NCBI GenBank assembly: GCA_963682025.1
Contig: OY821520.1
Coordinates: forward strand, 237,831,364-237,895,363
Origin: Cordilura impudica
Taxonomy: Eukaryota > Arthropoda > Insecta > Diptera > Scathophagidae
Length of the DNA stretch: 64,000 nucleotides
Direction of reading: 5' to 3'
Below are positions 43,770 through 55,064 of this stretch, piece by piece. Within the stretch, counting starts at the first letter, position 1, and each line of letters begins with the position of its first letter. The position numbers were made by a program, and so were the translations under genes. Below the pieces are notes generated by a model that saw nothing but the letters and a program-made list of their open reading frames with translations, was not told the origin of the DNA and ran no database searches.

Positions 43770-44634
43770 GGATTAAAATTACAGTAAAGCTAACATTTAA
43801 ACAACGAACAGTAACAAAGCTTTTTAATCGGAGCCATTGTATATATACCTCCTGAACCATGAAAAACTATTTCTTTTCAAAATATTTTAGCTTGAAAAAA
43901 TTTCCACAAAAGCATATCAGTCTATTATTCATATTTAGCATTTGTAAATTATATGATATATTTTGTTATTATTAAAATTGAAAATTTAATTGTAATTTTG
44001 GTTTTTCACTCCGTAATTATCAGTGAATATATTCAATAATCATTTATAGAAAAGTTTGACAAAAATAATTTTCAATTAAATTCATATTCATATTAAATTG
44101 CAAACAGATCAACTTAGAATACACAGTACACCGAAAACTGATTTAAAACAAATATAACCACTCCTCCAGTACGTTTATAAACGAAAAAGAAAGCTTTCAA
44201 AAAAGTGAAATAGGTGCTTCTGGTGAATTCCGGTTGTGGTGAATAGTTAGATCATCCGTTCACTTGTTAACTGCATTTTAACTAGTGCTTAGTATTTTTG
44301 TCAAGATAAAGTAATTCTTTTGAATAAATATTTTTGCAAGCAATTTTTATTGGGCCACTTTCTATCAATTTAAACTTAACTCAATATCAGTTCTTCCTAT
44401 TTTAATATCAACAATTATTTCTATCCCATATATCAGTTACAGTTTGTCAAGAATATCTTTGCACAGTAAAAAAAAGTTGAAAATGTTATTTGCATTTAAG
44501 AATTTCATCAACACCTTTTTATATATGTATATTTTTTATAAATTATTAGTTCGAATATATTTTTTTTAATTTGTTTTTTAATTTTTTTGATTTCTCTATA
44601 TAAATTTGTAATATCCAAAACTAGTTTGGAACCT
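43770..44634. other. AT-rich intergenic DNA
   Basis: Nothing recognised. Confidence 0.45.
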
Positions 44635-44757
44635 ATTTTTTGTTACAATTTCTGACCCACCTTCGATTCAGAATCACTTTCCGTCGGTCCGTTCATCTGT
44701 CTGTGTGTCCATATAGACCTTGTAATCAAACTGCAGGTTCGTAAATATGAATATAAT
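44635..44757 (+). mobile_element. DINE-1-like family A 5' fragment
   Basis: CGATTCAGAATCACTTTCCG, CCGTTCATCTGTCTGTGTG and TTGTAATCAAACTGCAGGTT match the 5' third of family A. Confidence 0.65.
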
Positions 44758-44857
44758 AGCTGACCCGGCAAACATTGTTGTGCCTAAAATAATTATTTTA
44801 TCGCCAGATTTGTTTTGATATATAATAATGAATAATGAAATAAAACTCAATATTTTT

Positions 44858-45665
44858 TTTATATACATCAACACTCTCGAGATATTCCCTATTAATGCAT
44901 TGCACTGTACTGATATGTGGAAAATACGGGTAGGAGGAGAGAGGGAGTAGTATTTATGGATATTTGACTTAAATTTATCTATATTGTGAGTGACCGGAAG
45001 TTTATTCCACAAACGGCTTACGAGACTAATAAGCACTTTTTTGGCGGTAATGCGTTTTGCGATCCACTGGGCATTAGAGTGCAATTAGATGAGATCTAGC
45101 GAGTGGTGCGTAGAAAAACATGGGATCTAGGGCTGAGGTCATTTATCTCAGAAAAACATTTCCCATTGACATATCTACAATACAGTGTAAACACAAACAT
45201 TTCGACGGTGCTCCAATGTGTCAATAGAGTTGGTTACCCTAGTGTCATGGACAAGCACCAACGCCCACCTTTGCATACGATCCAGAAACCTCAAAATAGA
45301 CTGTCGAATATAGATAGTTCACAAGATGGTAATTCACAATGCTCTCCATTGTCTTTGAAAGTGCAGAGAAAATTGCAATTGGATGGTAATTTTGAGGATT
45401 GTAAGCATTACCCATTTTTGGATTGGCTGAACATTGGCAATCTTCCAAAACGAGGGAAAGCTGCCCATATGGTACGAGCGTTAAAAAGGATTGCCAATGG
45501 ACGCGATAGCGTCGAAGAACACTGTTTCAGTACCAGTGCTGCTATACCATCCGGACCCGGTAACATGTTTATATTAAGCCCTGCAAGAACTATCTTAACA
45601 GCACGAGCTCGAAAGAATATTTTGCACATATTACGAAGTACTCTTTCGTGTTCGGGCAGTAGTTG
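44858..45665 (-). mobile_element. LINE family J, copy 1 (internally deleted)
   Basis: Minus strand: A-G-L-N-I-N-M-L-P-G-P-D-G-I and L-V-L-K-Q-C-S-S-T-L (about 45600-45500), Y-H-P-I-A-I-F-S-A-L-S-K-T-M-E-S (about 45400-45320), then a jump to the C-terminal L-W-N-K-L-P (about 44995) and a 3' end with a T-run (poly(A)) at 44853-44862. The catalytic palm is deleted. Same family as 50967-53831 and 58880-60678. Confidence 0.75.
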
Positions 45666-45668
45666 ATG

Positions 45669-46368
45669 TCGGGTCATTTTTCAGACATATTGTAATTACT
45701 ACTGTAATTAATATTAATTTTGTTTAAATGGTGCGTGGTAAAGAAGAAGAAAGCATATATTACAAAAATTCATAACTGCACTGTATTCTTATAAATCTAA
45801 CAAACAAAAAATTTCTTCGCTTCAATGCGTCATCTCAAATATATGTAAAGTGCATATGTAGGTATGTACAAAACCGTACATCACATATGACAACTCTTAC
45901 GAAAACTGAGAATAGTGGAAATTAGAAGTGTAAATATTCAAAAAATTCAAATATAACGATTGTTTGTTTGGACAGAGTTGTATCTTCTGAAATTAATACA
46001 AAGTAAAGCTGTATGGTACGAAAACTGAATCTAACCACACTGGTCGTAGGCCTGACTTTAGGTGAGTGTGTTAAAGCGCTGACCAATAAGTGCATGTACG
46101 AATGTATGTGAAGGTTCATGGTTCAAACCTCACGTCCACCCTAAGTAGAAAAATTTTCATATAGAAACAATCTATTCAATTAAAAACATAACAATTATCA
46201 CAATGTTCAATAAATCGCTGATGACGGCTGAAATGCCAGAAACCGGTCCGATTAAGAATACAGTGCAGTTAAGAATTTTTGTAATATATGCTTTCTTCTT
46301 TACCACGCACCATTTAAACAAAATTAATATTAATTACAGTAGTAATTACAATATGTCTGAAAAATGAC
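45669..46368. mobile_element. Repeat F: 0.7-kb element with about 120-bp TIRs
   Basis: GTCATTTTTCAGACATATTG at 45673 through GGTGCGTGGTAAAGAAGAAG to CTGCACTGTATTCTTA is mirrored at 46250-46368. It interrupts LINE copy J1's upstream end. TATAAATCTAACAAACAAAA occurs both just inside the left arm (about 45790) and just outside the right arm (about 46369), hinting at an unequal or tandem event. Carries a tRNA-like segment. Confidence 0.7.
46058..46142 (+). ncRNA. tRNA-like (SINE head) segment
   Basis: A GGTTCAAACC box matching the pol III B-box (GGTTCRANNCC) at 46120-46129 follows GTGTTAAAGCGCTGACC, reminiscent of a D-arm to anticodon-stem region, 50 nt upstream. TTAGGTG and CACCCTAA can pair as a weak acceptor stem. 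Arms are too degenerate for a functional tRNA; a tRNA-derived SINE relic is the likelier reading. Confidence 0.4.
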
Positions 46369-46403
46369 TATAAATCTAACAAACAAAAAAATAAATTAAA
46401 TTT

Positions 46404-47306
46404 AAATTAAATTAAATTAAATTAAATTAAATTAAATTAAATTAAATTAAATTAAATTAAATTAAATTAAATTAAATTAAATTAAATTAAATTAAATTAA
46501 ATTAAATTAAATTAAATTAAATTAAATTAAATTAAATTAAATTAAATTAAATTAAATTAAATTAAATTAAATTAAATTAAATTAAATTAAATTAAATTAA
46601 ATTAAATTAAATTAAATTAAATTAAATTAAATTAAATTAAATTAAATTAAATTAAATTAAATTAAATTAAATTAAATTAAATTAAATTAAATTAAATTAA
46701 ATTAAATTAAATTAAATTAAATTAAATTAAATTAAATTAAATTAAATTAAATTAAATTAAATTAAATTAAATTAAATTAAATTAAATTAAATTAAATTAA
46801 ATTAAATTAAATTAAATTAAATTAAATTAAATTAAATTAAATTAAATTAAATTAAATTAAATTAAATTAAATTAAATTAAATTAAATTAAATTAAATTAA
46901 ATTAAATTAAATTAAATTAAATTAAATTAAATTAAATTAAATTAAATTAAATTAAATTAAATTAAATTAAATTAAATTAAATTAAATTAAATTAAATTAA
47001 ATTAAATTAAATTAAATTAAATTAAATTAAATTAAATTAAATTAAATTAAATTAAATTAAATTAAATTAAATTAAATTAAATTAAATTAAATTAAATTAA
47101 ATTAAATTAAATTAAATTAAATTAAATTAAATTAAATTAAATTAAATTAAATTAAATTAAATTAAATTAAATTAAATTAAATTAAATTAAATTAAATTAA
47201 ATTAAATTAAATTAAATTAAATTAAATTAAATTAAATTAAATTAAATTAAATTAAATTAAATTAAATTAAATTAAATTAAATTAAATTAAATTAAATTAA
47301 ATTAAA
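46404..47306. repeat. (ATTAA)n microsatellite, about 0.9 kb
   Basis: About 180 virtually perfect ATTAA pentamers, far purer than the TTTTA tract at 9876. The length in the true genome may differ because of assembly. Confidence 0.95.
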
Positions 47307-47860
47307 TAAAAAATTACAGAAGAAAAAAGAGATGGGTTAACTAAGCATGAAAATATAAAATACATAACATAGTACTTTATTAAATTTGACCTAGAAACAG
47401 CATTTTTGAAACTGGAGCAGAGCCTCATGCGAAATTTATAATTAAATTAACATTAAATTTAACATATAATTTTGTTCTAATACCTCCGATGATGTAGCAA
47501 GAAGTTTTTAACTCTTTTTCATTGGATAGACGAAGAATATTTAAATTTAAGAATACAGTAAGAAAAATTTTAATAGAAGTTTAAATATTTTTTTTTATTT
47601 TTTTTCCACTTTCCTTCCACTTTTAATTATTTCTACTATTTTTGCCATAATAGTTACAAGAAAGTTAAAAAAAAATATTTGGAATTGTATTATATTTAAA
47701 AAAAAAAAAAAACACCTAAAAGCATGCTTCTATTATTTCAATAGACAATACAGAACCATAGACAACAACCAATACACTATTGTGAATTAATTTATTGTTT
47801 CGTTCAAACAATGCTACCAGATCAACTGCATAAAATAATAACATTCGAAAACAAAAAGAG
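47307..47860. other. AT-rich 3' flank of the minus-strand Gly/Gln-rich gene
   Basis: No gene or element recognised. Confidence 0.45.
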
Positions 47861-47863
47861 TTG

Positions 47864-47869
47864 TTTATT
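47864..47869 (-). terminator. Poly(A) signal of the Gly/Gln-rich gene
   Basis: AATAAA on the minus strand, 80 nt after the stop codon. Confidence 0.55.
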
Positions 47870-47948
47870 TTGTGTAAGCTGAGGGCTGACCGTGTGAAGT
47901 AAGAAGAATTGATCCACTATCAACGTTTTCTTTACCAAGATTAGCTTT

Positions 47949-48442
47949 TTAGCGACCATAACCATCATTACCGCGGGATTGGCCATAGTCACCAGATTGT
48001 CCCTGTTGACCTCCATAACCACCAGGAGGTCCCTGTTGACCTCCATAACCACCAGGAGGTCCCTGTTGACCTCCATAACCACCAGAAGTTCCCTGTTGAC
48101 CTCCATAACCACCAGGAGGTCCTTGTTGACCTCCATAACCACCAGGAGGTCCCTGTTGACCTCCATAACCCCCAGAAGTTCCCTGTTGACCTCCATAACC
48201 ACCAGGAGGCCCCTGTTGACCTCCATAGCCTCCACCCTGTTGTTCACCAAAATTTCCTCCGCCTCCTCCTCCAGGACGTCCGCCACGTTGAGGACCTTGA
48301 CCATTCACTTTAATAAAGGAAATATTGTTTTTAATCAAATTCTCAAACAATTAAATCATTACAAAATATTTCCATAACATTCGTTACCTTCACACAACCC
48401 CACCACAATAATGGCCAAACAACATGCAATTGAATATTTCAT
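47949..48442 (-). CDS. Secreted Gly/Gln-rich 10-residue-repeat protein (two exons)
   Basis: Minus strand: exon 1 48442-48388 (55 nt), 80-nt intron 48387-48308 with GTAACG donor and TTAAAG acceptor, exon 2 48307-47949. The 137-residue product begins MKYSIACCLAIIVVGLCEVNG, a signal peptide with likely cleavage before QGPQRGGRP. A poly-Gly stretch and N-F-G-E-Q-Q-G-G-G-Y are followed by eight units of Q-Q-G-[PP/TS/QS]-G-G-Y-G-G (10 residues, 30 bp each) and a D-Y-G-Q-S-R-G-N-D-G-Y-G-R tail. Apart from the signal there is no cysteine, so it is a disordered or structural secreted chain, unlike the Cys-bearing Gly-rich genes. The identical 55-nt first exon and phase-1 junction tie it structurally to them. 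TATA, splice sites and poly(A) signal agree. Function is unknown; cuticle, silk-like, eggshell or defence roles all fit GGYGG repeats. Confidence 0.8.
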
Positions 48443-48544
48443 GTTTTACTAAATTTACCAAAAGCTGTGTTTTATTTAATTGTTCGAATGTGAATAACTG
48501 CACTCGCACTATATTATAAGTGACATTTGTCCGGGGTTTTTATA
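48443..48544 (-). promoter_or_regulatory. Promoter/5' UTR of the Gly/Gln-rich gene
   Basis: Minus-strand TATAAAA at 48544-48538 and a CAGTT initiator-like motif at 48500, 44 nt downstream, longer spacing than at the other genes. The ATG at 48442 is the first after it. Confidence 0.55.
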
Positions 48545-48897
48545 TTTTTTTTTTTCAGCCGAATTGGAAATCACTTAAAACAAATCGGTTTTTAACTGCA
48601 TGCTTTGGCGGCTTAATTAAAAATTTATTAATTATAGCGTGTATGAGCACATTGTTTTTAGTTTCAACAAAATCTAACAGACTCTAATCTGGCAAACAAT
48701 GTTAGTGCACTCGAAAAATTTAGGTAAGTTAAATCAAATGAAAATGACAATTGGCAACAACAGATGTGACGAGGAAAATATTTAACCCTCAGAAAGAACA
48801 CTTGCTCCCCAACTAAATTATGAAACAGAATTCAAACATACAATTAAACTATCTCGGAAAAAAATATTATAAAATTCAATGAAGTTATAGTGTACCA
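48545..48897. other. Intergenic DNA
   Basis: No gene or element recognised upstream of the Gly/Gln-rich gene. Confidence 0.45.
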
Positions 48898-49936
48898 AAA
48901 CTTTGATACTCTCCACCTGTGTCCTAAACTCAATATTATAACCAATGTTGGTTAAAGTTTCCATTTTAATAAAGTTACTTAACCTTTAACTTCTTATTTA
49001 ATGTTTAATTTCTTATTTAATAAAAACAATGATGGTTTTTCTTATAGAAAGAATTATCATTTATCTGAAAAAGGTCATTCGTAAAAGAGAAAGCGAATCG
49101 GAAAGCGTGCGTAATGGTTATTGCAGCGCAAAGTGCATTGTTCATTTAAAAGGACAGCTACTGTCCTTTTAAAAGGACACCTGATTCCAGGAAAACTATA
49201 GATTTAAGAAAAAAAAAGTTATACTATAAAAAATTAACATATAATTTTCGAAATAAATATTGAAGTTTTCACAAAAAAAAATCTGCAATAAGACAGATTT
49301 TCTTCTATGTCAGTTTTAAGTTGGTTGAATCATTAATAGATGCAGAAAAACCGCAAGATATAATTATTTTTCTTTTTATTGGCATTTTTTAATTTCAACC
49401 ATTCTTGATTTCTAACCATTAAAATATTTAAAAATGAGAAAATAGACTAGGATAGTTAATTCGACAGGTAAATATTAGACGAACCCTGCCACCTATTTTG
49501 ACACTAAAGGCGGTAGTGCCAAGCCGACTTTAAGTCGCACGACTTGGATATCTGGAGACGTGGAGTATAAGCATACACATATACAACGACAATAATTACA
49601 GCTATCAAACACAAGAAACAAAACTTAAAATAACAACAATAGCTAGAACATATTTTTTCATTGAAACCTCGGGACCTATTGGACCGATTTTGATGATTTT
49701 AAATAACAACCCCGTGAGGATGTCAATCAATCATTTTCAATGAGCAGGCCAGCTGAGGACGTGATCGTTATTTCCACATACGGACAGACGGACATCGCTA
49801 TACCAACTCGGCTGATTATAAGGTTCAAGAATGTATATATTTTATGGGGACCAGATTTTTTTTTTCTAATGATTACAAATGGAATGACAAACTTATATTA
49901 TATCCTTTGCACACTGGTTTGGAGGGTACAAAAATG
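48898..49936 (-). mobile_element. DINE-1-like element, family B, hairpin lost
   Basis: Left: ATACTCTCCACCTGTGTCCT and ATTATAACCAATGTTGG (near-3' block). Right: GACGGACATCGCTATACC and TATATCCTTTGCACACTGG...GGAGGGTAC (5' end). It contains a perfect stem-loop AAAAGGACAG...CTGTCCTTTT near 49147-49172. Confidence 0.7.
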
Positions 49937-50310
49937 ATGCAAACCTTTACCATAATGAATGACCGTTTATATGGAAAAATAGGAAAGTTACGCAATTTTG
50001 ATCTGTGGATTGTGCTTTGTGTTAATAGTTTCGGCATGGTGCATTATATTTGACAGACATGTCATACATCGGTGCATAGATAAACATGTCTTCTTTAAGA
50101 ATATATGTAATACTGTATAACGTTTCATAACTTCTGAAACACTTTAGGGGAAAAAACAAAAAAACTAAAATGGATACGAGTAATTTTTATATATATTTTT
50201 TCTTTAATTTGGATCTTAATAACTCAATAACTATAAAAGTTATCGAAATGATTTTTGAGACCATTAAAGCTGACTTCAGTTTTATTATAGAACAATAATC
50301 ACAATATGAA
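49937..50310. other. Intergenic DNA
   Basis: No gene or element recognised. Confidence 0.45.
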
Positions 50311-50629
50311 AGCAAGTAAGAGTGTTAAATTCGACTATGCCGAATCATTAATATCCCCATCTGGATTTTAAAGTAAACAATTTGATAAACTTCATTCTAA
50401 ATAATTGCAACAAATACACCGAATTTTTAGGATTTTAGACCATATGGCAAAGAATTTTATCCTAAGTTTACACGGATAAATGGTTTATTTTGTGAAAGAG
50501 TGTGATTCCAACAGACAGACGGACAGAGGGACATAGCTATATCAACTCGAGATGCTAAAAGGATCAAGAATATATATACTTTATAAAGTCGCAAATTTAT
50601 TTTTCGACACACAGCGGTGTGGAGGGTAT
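50311..50629 (-). mobile_element. Short DINE-1-like element, family B, complete ends
   Basis: AGCAAGTAAGAGTGTTAAAT with hairpin TTCGACTATGCCGAA at the left and CGGTGTGGAGGGTATA at the right; about 320 bp, the usual DINE-1 size. Its 5' end directly abuts the 3' end of the next element. Confidence 0.75.
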
Positions 50630-50966
50630 AACAAGTAAGAAAAAAATAGTCAGTCTAGATCGACTTTACGAAACACTATACCACGAGTTTAGAGGAATGG
50701 TCTTAGTTCAAACTAATTGGCTATAGACAATAAACATTAACTAAATATGAGTGGTTTTTTATTAATTTCCGGCCTATAGATATGAAAAAGTTCATATCGA
50801 ATGCTATTTTATATGGGGACTGGGTCGATATATGAACCGATCACGACCATATATGGTAAAGTCACTTATATTTCACAAAAACATATATAAATCAAATTTT
50901 AGGAAAATCAAGGAAATATTTTTGTTTTTAATAGATTTAAGTGAGATCGGGATGCAGCTTTATATA
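50630..50966 (-). mobile_element. DINE-1-like family A 3' part, cut by a LINE
   Basis: AACAAGTAAG, hairpin AGTCAGTCTAGATCGACT, GATATGAAAAAGTTCATATC, up to GGGATGCAGCTTTATATA; the sequence is then replaced by the poly(A) end of LINE copy J2. Confidence 0.75.
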
Positions 50967-53831
50967 TTTTTTTTAATTAACCAACGCTCAAGGGATGCCC
51001 CTACAAATGCAGTGCATTGTGTTGATTTCAGGAAAATAGGTTATGGGAAGGAGGAGAGAGGGACTAAAATTTTATTAGATTATAACTATCAGGAAAGACC
51101 TCAGAGTGGAACTCATTCGACATACGGCTAGTTCGACTGATAAACGAATTCTCTCTGTAATGCGTTCCGGTCAACTGGACAATAGACTACAAACGGATGT
51201 GATCTACTAGAGAAGCGCGTAGAGTGAACCGAAACTCGCGCACTTAGAAGTTCGCTAATCTCAGAAGAACATTTCCCATGGTAATATCTCTAGAAGAGTG
51301 CTACACAACCCACATTCCGACGATGTTCCAATGAATCAATAGAGTTGGATATCCTACTGTCATTGATAAAGCTCCTGCTCATATATGCCAGTTGTATTCC
51401 AATTTCGGTCGGATGTAAGTGGTATAGATTTTAAGGAGATCAGAAGGAGTGAAATAATTTTTACAACGTTTTAGAAAACCAAGACACTTGAATGCTTCTT
51501 TCGACACTTGAAAAACATGCTCGTTCTAATGAACATCACATTGAATTCTCATGCCTAGAACATCAAGAGTATCCGATTCCTCAATACCTATACCACTCAT
51601 ATATACAAATAACATTGTTGATTCCACGGCCCTATGGGTCAACACACAACATTGAGTCTTCAGCTCATTAAAATCAACCCTTTTCGCTCGGAGATTGTTA
51701 ACAGGTATTAATTGAGTGTGTCATTCATTGTCTGCGTTTTGGCCCCCAACCTCCAAGAGGCTTGGCCTCCAATTAAAGGAAAATGAATGACAAATGCTGC
51801 TGTCATCTGCGAAAGAGTATATAGAATTAAAAGTTTGACCAAGAAGGTCGTTCCGAAAGATAAGGAAAAGAGAAGGAGAAAGAACGGAACCTCGGGGTAC
51901 CCCTGAATTAAGCTGAAACTCATTAGATGAGACCCCATCAATAACAACACGTATTGTTCGATCTCTGAGAAAACTCGATATAAATCGAGAGAAGTCATTA
52001 CCGACCCCAAATGCAATAAGCTTTGATATCAGTGCACCGTGCCACACACGATCGAATGCCTGGGAAATATCTAGAGCAACGACTTTACATTCGCCATATT
52101 GCGAATGGATCGACTCCAGCGCTCAGAAAGCAGGGCTAATAGGTCTCCCGTGGAACGATTTCTACGGAAGCCATACTGACGATCATTAAGAAGTGAGTTG
52201 GCCTCTAGGTAGTTCACAGGATGGAAATTGATCATGCTCTCCATCACTTTTGAGAGTGCAGTGCAGATTGCAATTGGACGGTAATTTTCAGGGTAATTAG
52301 CCGCACCATTTTTAGGGATTGGTTGGACATAAGTAAGAGGGAAAGACTTCCGCACGGTACGAAAGGCTGAAAAGGTTGGCCAATGGATTGGCTAGCGTCG
52401 AAGAGCACTGTTTCAGCACCAGTGCTGGTATACCATCCGGTCCCGGAGACTTATTAATGTTGAGATCCGAAAGAACCTTTTTAACTGCACGTGCTCAGAA
52501 GAATATTTTAGGCATAGTACAAGATACTCTTCGAGTTCGGGCAGTGGTTGATCGCTATCCGGCATAAATGAATTTTTTGCAAAAAGTTCAGCTAAAAGGT
52601 TAGCCTTATCCACCGAGTCAGTGAATATTTGGTCATTCATTATAAGAGTTGGGATTGCAGAACTAGCATTATTCTTTACTCTTTTAACAAATGACCAAAA
52701 GCTATTGCTGCCCCGAGGAGCAGAAAGAACTTTAGCACGAAGACGCTGATCGTGAAGAAACTTTTCGCGCCTTAGTACTTTCGCACATTCGTTTCTCGCC
52801 GGTTTACGTAGCAGTTCAGTGACGGAATTTTTATTTTCACGCCAGAGTCTGAATGCTTCCTCTCTGGAGCTGACTGCATCTCTGCAAGTCTGGTTAAACC
52901 AAGATTTTTGATTAGGTTTAGCCGAAATGTAGTTTGATGGAATGAATAATCTCATACCAAGCAGTATTATTTTCTCCACCATTATCGCTGCAGCGTCAAT
53001 ATTATTGTCCAGGAAACAAATTTTCCAGTTGAAATGCTTGAAGAAATCATTGAGCTCAGCCCAACGAGCTTTTTCGTAAATAAAAACTGAGCGTTTCACA
53101 GCTGGTTTTGAAACACTATGAAGTACAGAGTACGAAGAAGATGCGGAAATGGTGCAGTGATCCGAATTACCGAGAGGTGCAAGAAATTTCACTTCATACT
53201 TGTCAGGTTGTGAAGTTAGAAAAAGGTCGAGAATATTTTGTCTCTGCCCTTCAATGCATGGAATGTACGTTGGTTCATTCACTAGTTGCGCTAAGTGGTT
53301 ATGCGCGACGAAAAGCTCACCGTAACGGCCTTCGGGAGTTGTTTGACTCGAATGGTGAAGCCAAGAAGAGTTGTGAATATTGAAATCGCCGGCAACTACG
53401 ATTTCTCTATTAGGGCAACTCTCTAATATTTTAGTTATAGATTCAGAAAGGGCATCGAAGTCAATTTAAGTAAGCTCCCTTTTTATGTTTGGGCTTCTGT
53501 ATAGAAACCCGAAATGCAAAATGTGTGACCTGATTTTGAACGTAACCCAAAGTGAGTTAAATTCTGCAACATAACAGTTATAATGTTGCTGGAACTGGTA
53601 CACAAGATTGTCGCGAATGTACATTTCAAGGCCCCTATGAAAAATAAAAAGGGATAGAAGGTGATAACCAGGTATGTGAAAATCCTGTGGATCAGCGTCC
53701 TCAGTTACCTGGGTCTCACATAAGGCGAAAACATCCGGCCGATGGAAGCGAGTGTGGGCATATACAGAGAAAAAATTCGTCCTCAGTCCACGTATGTTAC
53801 AGAAGTCTATTCTGAATTTACCTGACATTAC
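50967..53831 (-). mobile_element. LINE family J, copy 2 (endonuclease plus RT, most complete)
   Basis: From the 5' side (right): M-S-G-K-F-R-I-D-F-C-N-I-R-G-L at 53828 and C-E-T-Q (endonuclease start); G-D-F-N-I-H near 53385; L-G-N-S-D-H-C near 53170 (endonuclease catalytic motifs). A linker follows with S-W-F-N-Q-T-C-R and A-P-R-G-S-N-S-F-W-S-F-V-K. The RT has Y-R-P-I-A-I (52280), Y-G-F-R-R-N-R-S-T, G-V-P-R-G-S-V-L-S-P (51900) and the catalytic F-A-D-D-S (51805). The C-terminal part extends to about 51000, with a poly(A)-derived T-run at the left edge (50969-50976). Frameshifts near 53290-53465, 52410, 52060 and 51715 and a Q-to-R in the G-V-P-Q-G box make it inactive. ORF1 is absent (5' truncated). 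Confidence 0.85.
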
Positions 53832-53869
53832 AAAATTAATAAAAAATATAAGTCAATATTCAAAAAAAA

Positions 53870-53984
53870 ATAGTACAAGTGACAAGTAATCATTTTGCTG
53901 TTATTCGGATAGTTAGTAACCAGTGTTATACCTTCATCACTAACATAATCAACAGCAAAACGAATACATCACCACTTGTACTAT
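53870..53984. mobile_element. Palindromic 115-bp MITE-like element
   Basis: ATAGTACAAGTG...ATTTTGCTGTT and AACAGCAAAACG...CACTTGTACTAT form arms of about 34 bp; a second pair, GTTAGT and ACTAAC, extends inward. Confidence 0.65.
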
Positions 53985-54042
53985 GTTTAAAAAAAATAAA
54001 TTATGGGTGAGGAAAACAAAAATACCAACAACAATGACACTT

Positions 54043-54470
54043 AAGGCCCATTTACATGATGCCACTCAGTCGTATGATTTTTCGAAATAAAAATCCGATG
54101 AAATTCATCGGACTGTCATAAAGTCGTACCGACATTATTTCTGCATACTTAGGCCATTTACACCATAACACTCAAGTCTTATGAAAACAGCTGTTTAGAA
54201 TAATAAGCAAATTTATTTTGAAATTTATATTTTATTTTCACTTTCTTTGTTTTTGTTTACCATTTTTTTAATATTACCAAAAAAAAAACAACTCTGGTCC
54301 GATGAAAATGGCAAGTTTTTAGAAATGTTTCAAAAACCATCGGACTTCGAAAATGAAATCCTACAGACTGTCAATTTCATAACAAAAGCTTTTTACATTA
54401 TACGACTTTTTCATAATACTCGAATTTCTGACAGATCGTATTACAAAGTGTGATAGTGTAAACTGGCCTT
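54043..54470. mobile_element. MITE E, copy 1
   Basis: AAGGCCCATTTACATGATGC at the left and GTGTGATAGTGTAAACTGGCCTT at the right are imperfect TIRs. Inside lie GTCATAAAGTCGTACCGACA and CTTATGAAAACAGCTGTTTA, shared with copy 2. Confidence 0.75.
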
Positions 54471-54604
54471 TACATACAGAAGCATAAAAGCCCTTTGTGT
54501 GGTTGAAGAATATAACAACAAGGATTGACTGCTGTAGATGAAGTTGTTGGTTGTGTTGTATGTTGTGTTAGTGTTATGAAGCAGAGAAAAATAAGTATTT
54601 AAAC

Positions 54605-55032
54605 AAAAACAAGTAAGAGTGTTAAATTCGGCTGTGCCGGATTTTTTGATACCCTCCACCTGAGTCTTAAACTCTATATTACACCCAATGTTGAGTACGG
54701 CTACCACTTTTAAGCTTTTGCCGATACTGAAACATTAATTTCGAATACCAAAATTCAAATGATTCTTGGCTAAAAAGTATTATTATTAAAAAAAGCTAAT
54801 TTTAAAATATTTTTATCTAAATTATTTTTTATTTTTATTTGCATTACATTTAATACAAAAAAAATACATAATAATAATAGGTAAGAAACTAAATATTTAA
54901 ACTTTTAATATTTAATTTTTAGTCTTTAATATTTAATTTTTAATTCTTAATTTTTAATTTCTAATTTTAAATTTTTAATTATTAATATTTAATTTTTAAT
55001 TTTCATTTTCCATTTTTCATTTTTCAATTTTC

Positions 55033-55064
<32 letters not shown>

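Noticed and set aside
45103..45666. 187-codon plus-strand ORF
   Set aside because: It is the antisense of the LINE J copy 1 reverse-transcriptase region; the minus strand shows the conserved RT motifs.
46058..46142. Functional tRNA gene
   Set aside because: A B-box is present but the arms do not pair well and no clean anticodon loop forms; treated as a SINE-like relic.
47991..48240. CRISPR-like regular 30-bp repeats
   Set aside because: Repeats are contiguous with no spacers, encode a protein repeat, and the genome is eukaryotic.
47979..48377. 132-codon plus-strand ORF of L-L-T-S-I-T-T-R repeats, and a second minus-strand frame of V-M-E-V-N-R repeats
   Set aside because: Both are alternative-frame shadows of the 30-bp coding repeat; only the GGYGGQQG frame has a signal peptide, splice sites and TATA box.
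54247..54453. 68-codon ORF within MITE E
   Set aside because: Not maintained in the second MITE E copy; non-autonomous element.
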